A stretch of DNA of 64,000 nt from positions 930,001 to 994,000 of the forward strand of contig NC_016475.1 in the NCBI RefSeq assembly GCF_000226095.1, given 5' to 3'. Origin of the DNA: Thermothelomyces thermophilus ATCC 42464 (taxonomy: Eukaryota > Ascomycota > Sordariomycetes > Sordariales > Chaetomiaceae). This document shows positions 21,301 to 32,225 of this stretch, piece after piece. The notes under the pieces were generated by a model. The model was not told the DNA's origin. It saw nothing but the letters and a program-made list of their open reading frames with translations, and did not search any database. A program made the position numbers and the translations under genes. Position 1 is the first letter of the stretch. Each line of letters opens with the position of its first letter.

Positions 21301-23732
21301 AACAAGCTAAACCGCCGATAGCTGTTCTCTCTGTTGACGAATGTAGAGCACTATAACTAGAGTAGTAGGTTAAGACAAGAGAAATCGCTAGCATTGCTAT
21401 AGACGGAACCAAGTTTGTATACTATTAGAAAGCCGAGAGACAAGATAAGACTAGGGAAGTACTAAAGGAATATAAAGGATACCTAGCATTCGAACCAAAG
21501 TATCTAGAAGGATTACTAGAATATAGCCTATAGGATCACAAGATCAAGCTTAAGGAAGGAGTATAACTAAAGTTCTTTAAGATTTACTATACGAGCTAGA
21601 TATAGAACGAAGAACTTAAGCGATACTTAGAGGAGAACCTTCGAAGAAGATATATCTGCCTGTCGATATCGCTAGTAGGCTACCTAATCCTATTTATACC
21701 TAAGAAAGATAGAAAGCTACGGTTATACGTCGACTATTAGTAACTTAACAAATAGACTATGAAAAACCGATACCCGTTACTACTAATCTTATGGCTCCAA
21801 GATCAATTAGCAGGAGCCTAATATTTTACGCGTCTTAACTTGCCATCAGTCTATAACTATATATAGATCAAAGAAGGCGACGAGTAGAAAACGGCCTTTA
21901 GGACACCCTATGGCCACTACGAGTACCTCGTCATACTATTTAGACTTACAAACGCGCTAGCAACGTTCTAAGCCCTGATTAATCAAGCTATCTAACCCTT
22001 TCTCGACAAATTTACGGTATATTATCTTAATAATATACTTATCTTCTCTAAAATAATAGATAAACACTAGAAGTACGTAAGAGTAATACTAGATATATTA
22101 TACGTATATAAGCTATTAGTTAATAAAGAAAAGAGCGAATTCTATGTTAGAAAGACGGTGTTTTTAGGATACGAAATATCCCTAGGACAAATCTAGATAG
22201 AACCTTTAAAGATCAAAGCTATCAAGGATTAGCTATAACTAATGTTAGTTACGGAAGTACGAAGTTTCATCAGGTTTACAAACTTCTACCGGATGTTTAT
22301 TAGAAACTTTAGAGCGATTATACGACCTTTATACGAACTTACCAAGAAGAACACTAAATTCTAATAAGAAGAGTAACACGAGTAAGCATTTATATAGATC
22401 TGCGACGCCATTACTAAAGATCTAGTACTAGTACTACTAGACCCTAAGAAGCCATTTGAGGTAGAAACGGACGCTTTAGACTACGCCATTAGAGGACAAT
22501 TGGGACAACGAGACGAACAAGGGAAGCTATATCCTATAGCCTTCTTTTTAAAGAAGCTCGATAGACTACATCTTAATTATCTAATCTATAATAAGGAACT
22601 ACTTATAATTGTTGAAGCTTTTAAAGAATGGTAACTATATATTAGTAATACGATCGAACTAATATAAGTATATACAGATCATAAGAATTTACAATACTTG
22701 ATAACGATAAAGGAGCTTAACAGACAATAAATATAATAGGTAGAATTCCTTGTAGAATTTAATTTTGAGATCTGTTACAAGAAAGGCAAAGAGAACGTAT
22801 AAGCAGATGCCTTAAGCTGACGAACGGATCATATAGAAGGACGAACGGAAATAACGCCACCGTTATTTAAGGAACAAATAGACGGAACGCTACATTACGA
22901 AACGTAGACACCTATAGAAGATGATCTACTCGACTCGTTCCTAGAATGTTACGTAATCTTTTAAGAAGAAAGGATCAACGAGGCATAGTATCAAGTAACA
23001 CCTAGACTAGTAGTATCTGATGGAGTGGAAGAAAAAGATAGGAAACTCTAGTACCGAGGCAAAGCATATATCTATGACAGGAATTAATAGCTACGAATGA
23101 TTTAAGAACTCTATAAATCGAAACTCGGAGGATACAAAGGAGTTACGAAGACTGTTGTACAAGTCAAGAAACACTATAACTTTCTATAGTTAACGATATA
23201 AGTTAAGGAAGTCGTATAGAGCTATGATATCTACAATCAAAGCAAAACGGCATGATATAAGCTGTATAGGCTACTTTAGCTATTACTAATAGCTAACAAA
23301 CTATAGAGTTTAGTTACGATAGACTTTATTATAAAACTGCTAGAATCTAAGGATACGGCTATAGGGGTAATCTATAATAATATTCTCACTATAGTAGATT
23401 ACCTAACTAAATAGGTATACTTCTTTCCCTATAAGGAGTCTTAGACAGCTAAATAGCTAGTAAACGTAATCTATCGGCAAGTCGTATTAGTGTACGCTTG
23501 GCTATAGGAATAGATTACCAATAGAGATACCAAGTTCGTATCGAAGTTCTAGTAAGCGTTAATGTGACGATTAGGCGTTAATAGCAAGCTATTAACGGCA
23601 TATTACCTATAGACTAACGGACAAACGGAGTAACTAAACCAAGTTATCGAGTAGTACCTCTATTCTTATATTAACTACTAGTAGGATAACTAGGTTATAC
23701 CATTACTAATAGTATAACTCGCTTACAATATA

Positions 23733-24095
23733 ATGCTAACAGAAATGACCAAAGTCATACCGTTCTTCGCAAACTATAGATATAAAGTAAACCTAAGGCA
23801 AGGACTAGAGGTTATAGTGCCAAGAGCAGTAGTCAAAGTAGAACAAATATACGTACTATATAAGAAGCTTAAAAACAAACTTAAGTTTGTTAGAACTAGA
23901 ATAAAGAACTACTACAACAAACATAGGCTTAAGGGACCTTGCCTAAAGAGGGGAGACAAAGTCTACCTAATCGTACAAAATTTACAAACCAAACGACTAA
24001 GCATGAAGCTAGACTTTAAGAAGGTCAGACCCTTTGTTATCAAGGAACAAGTTTCGACATCTAACTACCGACTATCATTACTATCATCTATATGA
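23733..24095 (+). other. Least-degraded coding stretch of the chromovirus-type fossil (integrase C-terminal part)
   Basis: This 120-codon open stretch contains MTKVIPFFANY, RQGLEVIVPRA, a helical basic segment, and RGDKVYLIVQNLQTKR, the classic integrase C-terminal GDKVYL motif that precedes the chromodomain in chromoviruses. The element around it is broken. Confidence 0.75.
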
Positions 24096-24189
24096 TTATA
24101 GATAGATATTTTTCATATTTCACTTCTTAAACCAGCGCCGAAGAATGCTAAAATTGCTACAAATATCGAAGTAGAGGACGAAGAGGAAG

Positions 24190-24330
24190 AATAGGACATC
24201 AAAGAAATTCTAGATTTACGTATTATTAATAGGGAACTATAGTACCTAGTTAAATAGCTTGATTTTGGACTAGAAGACAACTTATAGGAACTAGTTAAGA
24301 ACTTAAGTTACCCTAAGAAACTAGAGTAGT
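24190..24330 (+). other. Chromodomain remnant of the Ty3/gypsy fossil
   Basis: Degraded plus-strand reading shows an acidic lead-in followed by EILDLRIINRELQYLVK and a W/F-E-like continuation, the order of a chromodomain (E-IL-R--N--L-YLVKW-G). In this family the chromodomain is thought to steer integration to heterochromatin. Confidence 0.65.
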
Positions 24331-24419
24331 TCTACTAGTAGAATCCTAACTAGCTATAAGAACCGGCTCTAAAGCCTATTCCCTAACAGAAAAAGAGGGG
24401 AACCTGCTAGAATTAGGAC

Positions 24420-24972
24420 TAGGATCTAATCTAATTAACTCCTAATTAAGTATATTAAAAGTACCTAATGCCTAAGCCTGACCTGTAAGGGTCTACGTCT
24501 TCGATATTAGCAGGGGAGTATCTAGTTCTTCCTCCTCCTCTAGACGAGCTACGCTATAACGAAAAACCTCGGCACTACGATCGCGCAGGGATTATTGTAA
24601 ACGACGTAATTAACTTAAACGGCTTAGTGTCCAAGCAAGAAGCGCCTTAGTCTTAGTAATCTCTTTCGAAACCTTCTCCTACTCCGACAAATTCGAAAGG
24701 ACTAAGATAGTTAGCAACCTAGGACTATAAAGGAAAATAATAAGGAACCTATAGGTATCTGTAACATTCTAGCTACTATACTTCTTGCCTATACGAATAT
24801 AGTTCTGACACTTATTTAAACCCTCTATCATTATATAATGCTTTTATAGCTTTATATTCTAATAACGCTTATAAGGTATGGTGACCTTATAACCCTCTTG
24901 CTTAATCTTAATTATAATAGCATGTCGTTTACGCTTAAGATCACGAAGGTTCCTAGGAACACGATCAGCCAT
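24420..24972 (-). other. Antisense coding-like stretch at the 3' end of the chromovirus-type fossil
   Basis: Between the chromodomain and the right LTR, the strand opposite to pol has a clear start-like block, MADRVPRNLRDLKRKR, beginning at 24972. A KQEGYKVTIPYKRY segment follows, then a Cys-containing patch (GLNKCQNYIRIGKK). Later patches such as FLYSPRLLTILVLSNLSE and KTKALLAWTLSRLITSF also look protein-like. The plus strand in the same region is also partly open, so strand assignment is not secure. It is degraded and not recognised. Confidence 0.4.
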
Positions 24973-25092
24973 GGCGGAAGAAAGCTAGCAGAAGAAGGAC
25001 GTTACCTATAGGGAAAGAAGAGGGGGTGTTGATGGTATTTAAAACAAGTCATGAGAAGCTTTCGGGTCGAAAGCCCTGAAGAGGGGGTATCG

Positions 25093-25542
25093 TGTCACGA
25101 GCTAACTATATACCGCGACCCGGTAGGGCATAGAGGACTAAATGAGCCACTAATCAAGAAGGGCACGAAGCGAGGCTAACATAGGATCGCTAGGGAGCGC
25201 GGGCTACCACGGGTAAACGATTGCCAAAAGGGAAGGATAGCAGAGGATAGCTAGCTACCAAAGGCAATCTAAGGATAGGATAGAAAGGGACTATAAGCGA
25301 TCGGCAGAAGTATATATATATATAAATAGCCACTTGTTATAGTGGACTCTAGGAGTTTACTAGTGATAGTAACCTACAATTATAGTACTTATACTAAGCA
25401 TTGCTGACTATTGTGAGAGACAACTCTAGTGTTGTTATAAACCCTTTAGCTTTACCGAATCCCTTAGACGACCTATACGCTAATCCCGCTTGATTTACCT
25501 TTGTCTAAACCCTTTTAGAAGAAGTCTGAGCTGGGTTCGTCA
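25093..25542 (+). repeat. 3' LTR of the chromovirus-type fossil (450 bp)
   Basis: It is preceded by a purine tract ending GGGGGTATCG. It contains a TATATATATATAAATAG promoter-like box at about 25,312-25,328 and ends GGGTTCGTCA. Its first half differs from the 5' LTR. Confidence 0.85.
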
Positions 25543-27702
25543 TAGTTAATAATTATAAGTAGCTATTATAATCTATTAATTACTTTAGGATAGTCAAATA
25601 GATCCTAGGCTACTTATTAAAATAGGTATATAGACTTTTACTTAGATAGTGTTTTCCTAGAGATAACCTTACTTATATAAGTATAAGTATAGCTCTTATA
25701 CTTAACATATACTATCCCCTTAATATAGACGTTTATAGCATTCTTAATAAGCGCTTTTAACGCTTTTAGTCTAAGGTAGCTAGCTCTTAAGTACTAAAGA
25801 TCCTCGGTATCCTCTCTTATAGTAGGTAATGCTTACATCTAGGACCTTCTACTATATATAGTGAATATATTCTATAAGAATATATAAACGTTTACGATAC
25901 CTGCTTTACTAATTAAGATATAGTCCAGGAAGCTTAAGTAGTAGGAAAGTAGCTTATATTTAAGGAAGGTAAGATTATATTTATATTCTAATTTATAAAA
26001 GATAACGTTATTTTCTAATGTTCTAAAACATAATAAGCAATCTAAGCTATAGTACTAAGCGCTTACCTTAAGTAATGGAGCTTCTAAGATAATATTAATA
26101 TAGAATCCTTTGACGATAGTAATATCTTTAAGTATTAGGCTCTTAGTATATAGTCTATATAGTCTATCTAGAACGTTCTTAATTACCTAAGTGCCCCTCT
26201 TACTAATAGGAAAGGTTATTATACTTGCTTTAACAAACTTAAGATTATCTACCTTAATAAACGTCCTAGGCAAAAGGAACTTCTTATTATTAACTAAGTA
26301 GGTTATATTATATAAGTCTAGTAGAGTGCTTTCTAAAAGAGGATAACGTTATAGAGTAACTATACTAAATGCCTTATAGTAAGTTAAGAGCTTGCCAAGT
26401 AGCTAAAGGCTAATAATTAATATATTAAGGGAACTAAGGTATTCTACCTCTAATTACCTAGAATAGGATAGCTCCCTCCATTTAGTAATAAGTTAATTTT
26501 TTAGTCTAGCCTATTTTGGCTTATCAAGCACCTAGTAAATCTTCTTATACTCCTTATCAGAAAGGTATAAGCGTTACTCGTTACTATAGATGGCTTACTT
26601 AAGTATATAGTAGTCTACTAGATCCTATAGATGTCTTAGGCGCTTATAGGGATATCTTATATTACGTTACTAACCATTATAAGAGTCTCTATATAAGTCT
26701 CTACCTCTCTCCTTACTACTCTTCTAAGCTATAGGAAGTGTTAATATATAAGTTATTAAAAAGATTCTATACTTCTAAGAGACTCTAAGTTATATATTAT
26801 TATTAATTAGGATCTTAGCTATCGTAATAAAAGTACTAAGCTCTAGAAGTAGCTATCTTATACTATTAATAAGCTCGATTTCTATCCTCTTATTCGTTAC
26901 CTAGGTTAGTAAAATATATATAGTAATAGTATTAAGAAAGGTATAAAGTCCTTATATACCTTATATTTCTAAGATATCGTATTAGATAGCTTACTAGAAG
27001 GTAATATTAAAGTTATAAATCTAGTACTATAGATTAACTCCTAAACGCTTAACTATATTAAGACTAGTTATATATCATATTATAACTATTATATAGAGTA
27101 TTACAATGAATAGTATAAGTATAGAGCAAAGCACCTAGATAATCCCCCTAATAAGGTTAACATTCTTTTTCCTATATACTTTTATAGCTTTATAGAGTTT
27201 AGGATCTATAGTATATACTAGCTAGTATTATAGCTATCCTATCTGCTTACTAACGTCTATAATATATATAATATCTTCATAAAAGGAGTCTTATAGTTAT
27301 ACGAATTCGGCTATAATAACTATATTAGAAGGCATTAAGTCTATAGATATTAAGGATAATAATCCTTCTGGAAGTTACTCTTAGGAAGCTAGGATAAGGT
27401 TATCTCTAGCTTGCTTATAGGTTAGGTACTATAGAACTTCTAAATCTAGCTTATAGTTACCATTAAGGTCAACAAATCCCTATATACTAGCAAATTTAGC
27501 CTATAACTATAGTTCGATATACTATAAGTTCCAGGAACTAGGCCCTATAAGGTATATAGAAGTCTTGACTAAGATCTTAGATATAATAGACATGTCGTCG
27601 AAAGTATATTAAAGCAGGGTAAGAGAGTTCGTAATAGAAGAAGCTACTACTAATATTAAAGATATATCGGTAGAAGAGTAGTCAAGGCGCCAGGCTTATA
27701 AC

Positions 27703-27913
27703 TGCCGAACGTAGTAATGAGCTTCTAGGAGCGTTGAAAGCAGTCTGTAGTAGGTGGCTATACGAAGGAAAGAGTGCCTTGTTAAACTATCTACAAAGGA
27801 GATAAAACGACTGATTATTTATAGATAAAGGAGCTGGCCAAAGCGTTGAACAGCCTTATACAGCTGTGGCAAACGCGTGGCTAATACGTTTGGAAGCTCT
27901 ATAGCTTCCGACA
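27703..27913 (-). repeat. LTR of the copia fossil (element 5' end)
   Basis: This is the 211-bp partner of 12505-12715, beginning TGCCGAACG and ending TTCCGACA, followed by the target duplication CGTAT (27914-27918). Confidence 0.9.
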
Positions 27914-27918
27914 CGTAT

Positions 27919-29831
27919 GAAGGCAGTCCCTAACACGTGTAAATGATGCGTCACTACATCTAAGAGAGTGATGTACCACGACTTGGCAGAAGGTCATGGT
28001 CTATGTCTTCAGGAGCCACGTTATTGAGACTGACTGTTGAGGATAACTAAATGGTGGTAAATTCCAAGGGGGACAAACGAGGGCCAAGATGTCGGTATCT
28101 AATGATATGAAGGTCTGCCCCCTTGCCATTGTCAGCTTCACCGCCGCCAGCATCAAAATTGACCAGAGGTGGCGACACAGCAGAGCTTCTCTGCCTTTTT
28201 TTGCCAGGCTTGTTTGCCCCTTTAGATCATGTACAGACAAGGTAAGGATGGCATCTCGAGTCACAGCGGCCCAAGTTCCTGCCCAAAGAAATCGAGAATT
28301 TATTCCTCGTCCGAAAAGCTTAGGTTATTCAAGGCAATGAGTGCATTTTCAGACAAGAAACGCGGCGACACTTTTTGAGCCGGGTATTTGAGTCCTCCCG
28401 TTCAGTTTGGTGGCAACAGGCGGCGCCTCACGGCGCCTTGCTAACAGGAACACACACGAAGCACCGCAAGTCCAGGGACGGCTGTGTCGTATGTAATGCG
28501 TACAAGGCGAAGTACGCCAACAGGGTCTCTTTCCTTTTGACTTCTGCAAGGAAAGGAATCCAAAAAAGGAAAGAAAAAATACGGGAACATATTCAAGCTT
28601 GGGTTTTAGACCGAGAGGGAGACAAGTTTTGGCCTGTTTGATCAGCCAGCGGTTTCTGACACTAAAGGCAGGCCCGCGGCAGTCTTATCATAACCGCAAA
28701 TCGACGAGTGTACAGTACCCTGATTAGGGTATAGTTAAGGTAGGTAGGGAGGCAGTTAAAAGCGCCCTACAATGCTGCATTATACGTTTGGATGCGCCTT
28801 GTATGTACACGCACATACACGTTCTGTTTTTAAAAAAAATAAAATTACAATCAAGTGCACTCATTACAAGGTACATCCACCTCACATAACGCAACAAACA
28901 TACGAGGCAAATCAGCGGTATAGTGTTGTCGGTGAGCTGAAATTCCCCGCTAATCTCGCTTCTCTCTCACGTTAGACTCTCAGGGTTTGTTCGCATGCCA
29001 CCTCGCGTTGCTTTTCTGAATTTGTCCTTGAACCGCCCACCAACCAGCAGAACCAGCATTGGGTCAGTGCATGTTGGATCATCCTTTCATCCTTTATAAC
29101 CCCTGGAGACCCACCTCGTTCCGTTTGTAACAGGGGGGGGGGGGAGGGTAGTCAGCCCATCATTACGAGCCATTACAAATTACCGGACAACTACTCCAGA
29201 AATTGACATAACTGCAGTGTAAATACTACACAGTCCTCAGTCTGCGGAAATCGTACGTGTGTAAGGATATACGTAGGCACGTAATTTCATTTTGATGTTA
29301 ATGGGTCCGGGATTTTCCCTATCAACAACCCCCTATCAGGTATCTCGTGCTTGGAGGGGGGAAAAAAAACCATAAGCCTCCAGGCAACCCCCCTGTTGTT
29401 CGTCAAGCCCCGATCAGATCTCAGTTTTCCCACGGCCCTTGTACATACATACCATTTAAACCCCGGAGCCTGCACAAGGCTCCATATCTAATCCGTACAC
29501 AGAAATCCATCCATCTGATTATACGGATGTACACCCAACAGAAGCTAAATACTCGGTAGAGAAGCTGCACAGGCCCGCCTGACGCGGCTTGTCTTGTCCC
29601 ATGATAACCTCGATTAGCTGAACTTAGCTCTGGTGGTACGAACACCCGAAATTTACACCGTCAAGTTGCGCGCCCTCTTCTTTTTAAGAAGTCGCGAATA
29701 AAAGAAAAATCGAAGAGAAGTGAAAAGAGCAAGAAGAGGGACGTATTTTATCAACTACGCAGCTTCACATCCTAAAGGAAGAGGAGGACTACCTAATCAC
29801 CGAGAGGGGAGACTTCTAACCAAGTCCCACC
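27919..29831. other. Intergenic, no gene seen
   Basis: Base composition returns to normal directly after the copia LTR. There are only short unconvincing frames. A G run lies at about 29,132-29,143 and TAC/GTA-rich words are scattered through. The last about 150 bp, purine-rich, are probably the leader of the glycosyltransferase gene. Confidence 0.5.
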
Positions 29832-30962
29832 ATGACGACGAAGAAAGTCCTCTTGGTGGTAAACTCGGAATACGGGCAGGCGAACGTGTTCCTCGCCGCC
29901 GGCCACGCGCTGCAGGCCCTCGACAAGGACGTGCAGATCCACTTCGCGTCGTTCAAGCAGATCGCCAACGATGTCGCCACGTCGTCCAAGTACTCGGTGA
30001 AATGCACGCCGGGCGCGGCGCCCTGGACCTTCCACCTGCTCGACGGGCCGAGCTTCATGGAGGCGATCCAATACAAGGACGGGCCGCGCACGGCGCTCGA
30101 GCGGATCATGGGCCAGCGGCCGACCTTCTCGTCCATCATGGCCATGATGAAGGTCCTCGTGCACTTGTTCCTGCCCTGGGACCAGCCCGAGTTCGACCTG
30201 GTCTACAAGAGCCTGGTCCGCATCTTCGACGAGGTCCAGCCCGACATCACCGTCGTCGATAGCCTCTTCGCCCCCGGCCTGACCGCTTGCCGCGCCCTCG
30301 GGCGCAGGCACATTGTCCTGTCGCCCAACACGCTCAAGGACTTTGCCGTCGCCTTCCAGCCGCGCGCCGCGCTGTTGTGGAAGTTCCCCATGTACGTTTT
30401 TTTTCCCTCCCTGACGAATTCGTTCCTTTTCTTCCCTTGGCGTTTTTGGACTCTTGTCGACTTTTCGACCTCCTTCTGAAACAATTCTTAATTAATTATT
30501 ATTTAGCATGGGCTCGGCATTCGAGTTCCTGGTTCCCTGGCGGAACATCCCCGCCAACACTGTGTACGGCCTGGCGCAGATCTACTTCTCCCTGACCGAC
30601 ACCCGGCTCCGGGAGACGCGGGCGCGCGCCCGGCAGAAGCTGGGCGCGGAGCTGGTCACGTTCGAGTCGCTGATGATGAACCCGCCGGCGGGGCTCAAGA
30701 TCCTCGTCTCCAACCGGCCCGAGATCGACTTCCCCCTCGTCATCCCGGGCCACCTGACCGCCTGCGGGCCCCTGATCCGCCCCGTGGCCCCCGTCGCCGA
30801 CGACGACGGCGAGCTCGACGCCTGGCTCCGCCGCGGCCCCACCGTCTTCATCAGCCTCGGCACCCACCGGGTCCTGGAGGAGTACGAGGCGGTGGAGATG
30901 GCGCGGGCGCTCCGCGTGCTGCTGGACGCCGTCGAGGCGTGGGAGGACACCCTGCGCCGCCG

Positions 30963-30996
<34 letters not shown>

Positions 30997-31637
30997 AGCA
31001 ACGTCGGCGTCGGCGGGGTGCCCGGGAAGCTGCAGGTGCTGTGGAAGCTCAAGCGGCACAAGCCCGGCCAGGACGCCATGTACGAGGTCGGTCCGGGCAC
31101 CAGGGTCCACGGAATCCTCCGGCGGGAGATCGAGGCGGACCGGGTCCGGATCGTCGACTGGGTCAAGCCCCAGCCGTCCGCCGTGCTCCAGGCGGGCACG
31201 GTGGTCTGCTCGGTCAACCACGGAGGCGCCAACTCGTTCCACGACGCCTTGACGTACGTTTTCCCTCCCTTAGTTTCTTCAGAGAAAGAAGAAAGAAGAA
31301 GAAGAAGAAGAAGAAGAAAAAAGCTAACAATGTTCGCAGTTCCGCTGTCCCGCAAGTCATCCTCCCCGCCTGGCTCGACTGTTACGACTTTGCCAACCGG
31401 GCCGAATACCTGGGCATCGGCCGGTGGGGCAACAAGCAGGCCATGCCCTCGTGCGCCGAAGCCGAGCTGGGGCCCATCCTGGTCGACGTGGTGCTGGGCC
31501 CCCGGGCGGCCGAGATGAGGGCCCGGGTGCGGGACCTGGCGGACCTGTGCGCCAAGACGCCGGGCGCCACGGTCGCCGCCTCCAGCATCCTGGATGAGCT
31601 CAAGTCGTACGACGAGGGCGAGGAGGGCGAGAAGTGA
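29832..31637 (+). CDS. Family-1 (UDP-glycosyltransferase-like) glycosyltransferase, three exons
   Basis: The protein has 534 residues from exons 29832-30391, 30507-31253 and 31340-31637. The introns are 115 and 86 bp; both donors are GTACGT, the acceptors are TTTAG and GCAG, and the second intron has a GCTAAC branch site and a (GAA)n tract. UGTs transfer a sugar from a nucleotide sugar to a small lipophilic acceptor. The N-terminal acceptor half opens with a Rossmann strand KKVLLVVNSEYGQANVFLAAGHAL, matching the fungal UGT pattern. The C-terminal donor half has TVFISLGTHR and, across the last intron, VNHGGANSFHDAL then TSAVPQVILPAWLDCYDFA, the counterpart of the UGT signature (HxG..S..E.L..GVP....P...DQ..NA). 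A Gly/Glu-rich insert near residues 350-365 (GGEGGEGGEGGS) is probably a surface loop. ATG 29832 follows an ACC context. Acceptor and sugar are unknown. Confidence 0.9.
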
Positions 31638-32225
31638 AAGCTGGATTAATTATTCCAGAGTCGGCAAGAGGGGCAACGTTCTCTTTCTACCTACAAGGGG
31701 GATCATCTCCTCTCCATACGTTGCAATTACTAATAATACCTACGTGCTCTATATGCTCCGGTATAACATACCTATGGTCACGATAGAATGATGGGATACC
31801 TGAAGTGGGTTAATTAATAGTTGGATGGGACGGCTGCTAGAGATACAGAATACCTAGGTATATGACTTAGTACATTCTGTTTGACCTCATGTTTCTCCCG
31901 TGGTCTTGACCTCGGGCTACGAGGACCTAGGAAAGGAGGGAATCCCCTTGAGATGTAACTCGCGGGAGGAGGGTAATTGTACATAATACTAGGAGTTAGA
32001 GGGGGTGTTATGTCTGCCTCTATCAGAGGATGAAGATGAGCTTGAGGGACAACCTGACTTAATTATCTAATTACTGTGAACTTTCTTAGTCAGAGCACTC
32101 TCGATAGACCAAGGCCATGATACCTAATTAATTACCCCTTTATGATGAAACCCCTCCCCCTCCCCCCCCCCCAACAAAAAAAAAACCTCTTCTTTCTCAT
32201 GATGCCCCCTCACATAGCCGAGTCG
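31638..32225. other. Intergenic, no gene seen
   Basis: AT-rich, with TTAATTAA-type words and a C run followed by an A run near 32,155-32,185. No coding signal is seen. Confidence 0.5.

Larger units (their letters stand above)
17928..25542 (+). mobile_element. Fossil Ty3/gypsy chromovirus-type LTR retrotransposon
   Basis: LTRs lie at 17928-18379 and 25093-25542, both starting TGTCACG and ending GGTTCGTCA, with a polypurine tract (GAAGAGGGGG) just before the right one. Parts in order are a gag-like region (about 18,400-19,350) closed by a CCHC zinc-knuckle-like remnant near 19,350-19,395; reverse transcriptase at about 21,650-22,100 with the VPKKD-, LRLYVDY- and YLDD-box regions recognisable; RNase H at about 22,450-22,700; integrase at about 23,080-24,090; and a chromodomain at about 24,190-24,330. 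It is full length in layout but degraded, with very many breaks. It sits inside the outer copia element. A matching target duplication is not evident. Confidence 0.85.
12716..27702. other. RIP-altered AT-rich block
   Basis: Much of this DNA is made of TATA-, CTAG- and TAGCTA-type words, and CA/TG dinucleotides are visibly scarce (most clearly 12.7-14.5 kb and 25.6-27.7 kb). Long open frames are nearly absent from 12.4 to 23.7 kb. This is the known signature of repeat-induced point mutation. The density is uneven: about 17,930-18,120 and 18,540-18,720 keep many CA dinucleotides. Confidence 0.85.
12505..27913 (-). mobile_element. Fossil Ty1/copia LTR retrotransposon containing nested insertions
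   Basis: Two direct 211-bp repeats (12505-12715 and 27703-27913) begin TGCCGAAC and end in RACA. They are flanked by the same five bases, CGTAT, at 12500-12504 and 27914-27918, so they are the LTRs of one insertion. Residual coding signals read on the minus strand. A pre-integrase/integrase-like region lies at about 25,560-26,150, with AGHLG-type and WDLFDYP-type signatures in degraded form. An RNase H-like region lies at about 14,030-14,330, with AEL..A and DN motifs. The right LTR is therefore the element's 5' end. Gag-like sequence presumably lies at 26,200-27,700. Most of the reverse transcriptase is not visible. The element is heavily degraded, with very many breaks, and is split by later insertions (14.5-25.5 kb). 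The LTRs differ at about twenty sites by eye, all transitions, so RIP rather than age explains most of the divergence. Confidence 0.8.

Noticed and set aside
12505-27913. A CRISPR-like or tandem satellite origin for the AT-rich block.
   Set aside because: No regular repeat-spacer unit is seen; the words reflect RIP on LTR elements with identifiable ends and domains.
4477-31637. A possible biosynthetic cluster formed by the GMC oxidoreductase, glycosyltransferase, MFS transporter and regulator.
   Set aside because: They are spread over more than 48 kb with housekeeping genes, decayed genes and a transposon nest between them, and there is no backbone synthase.
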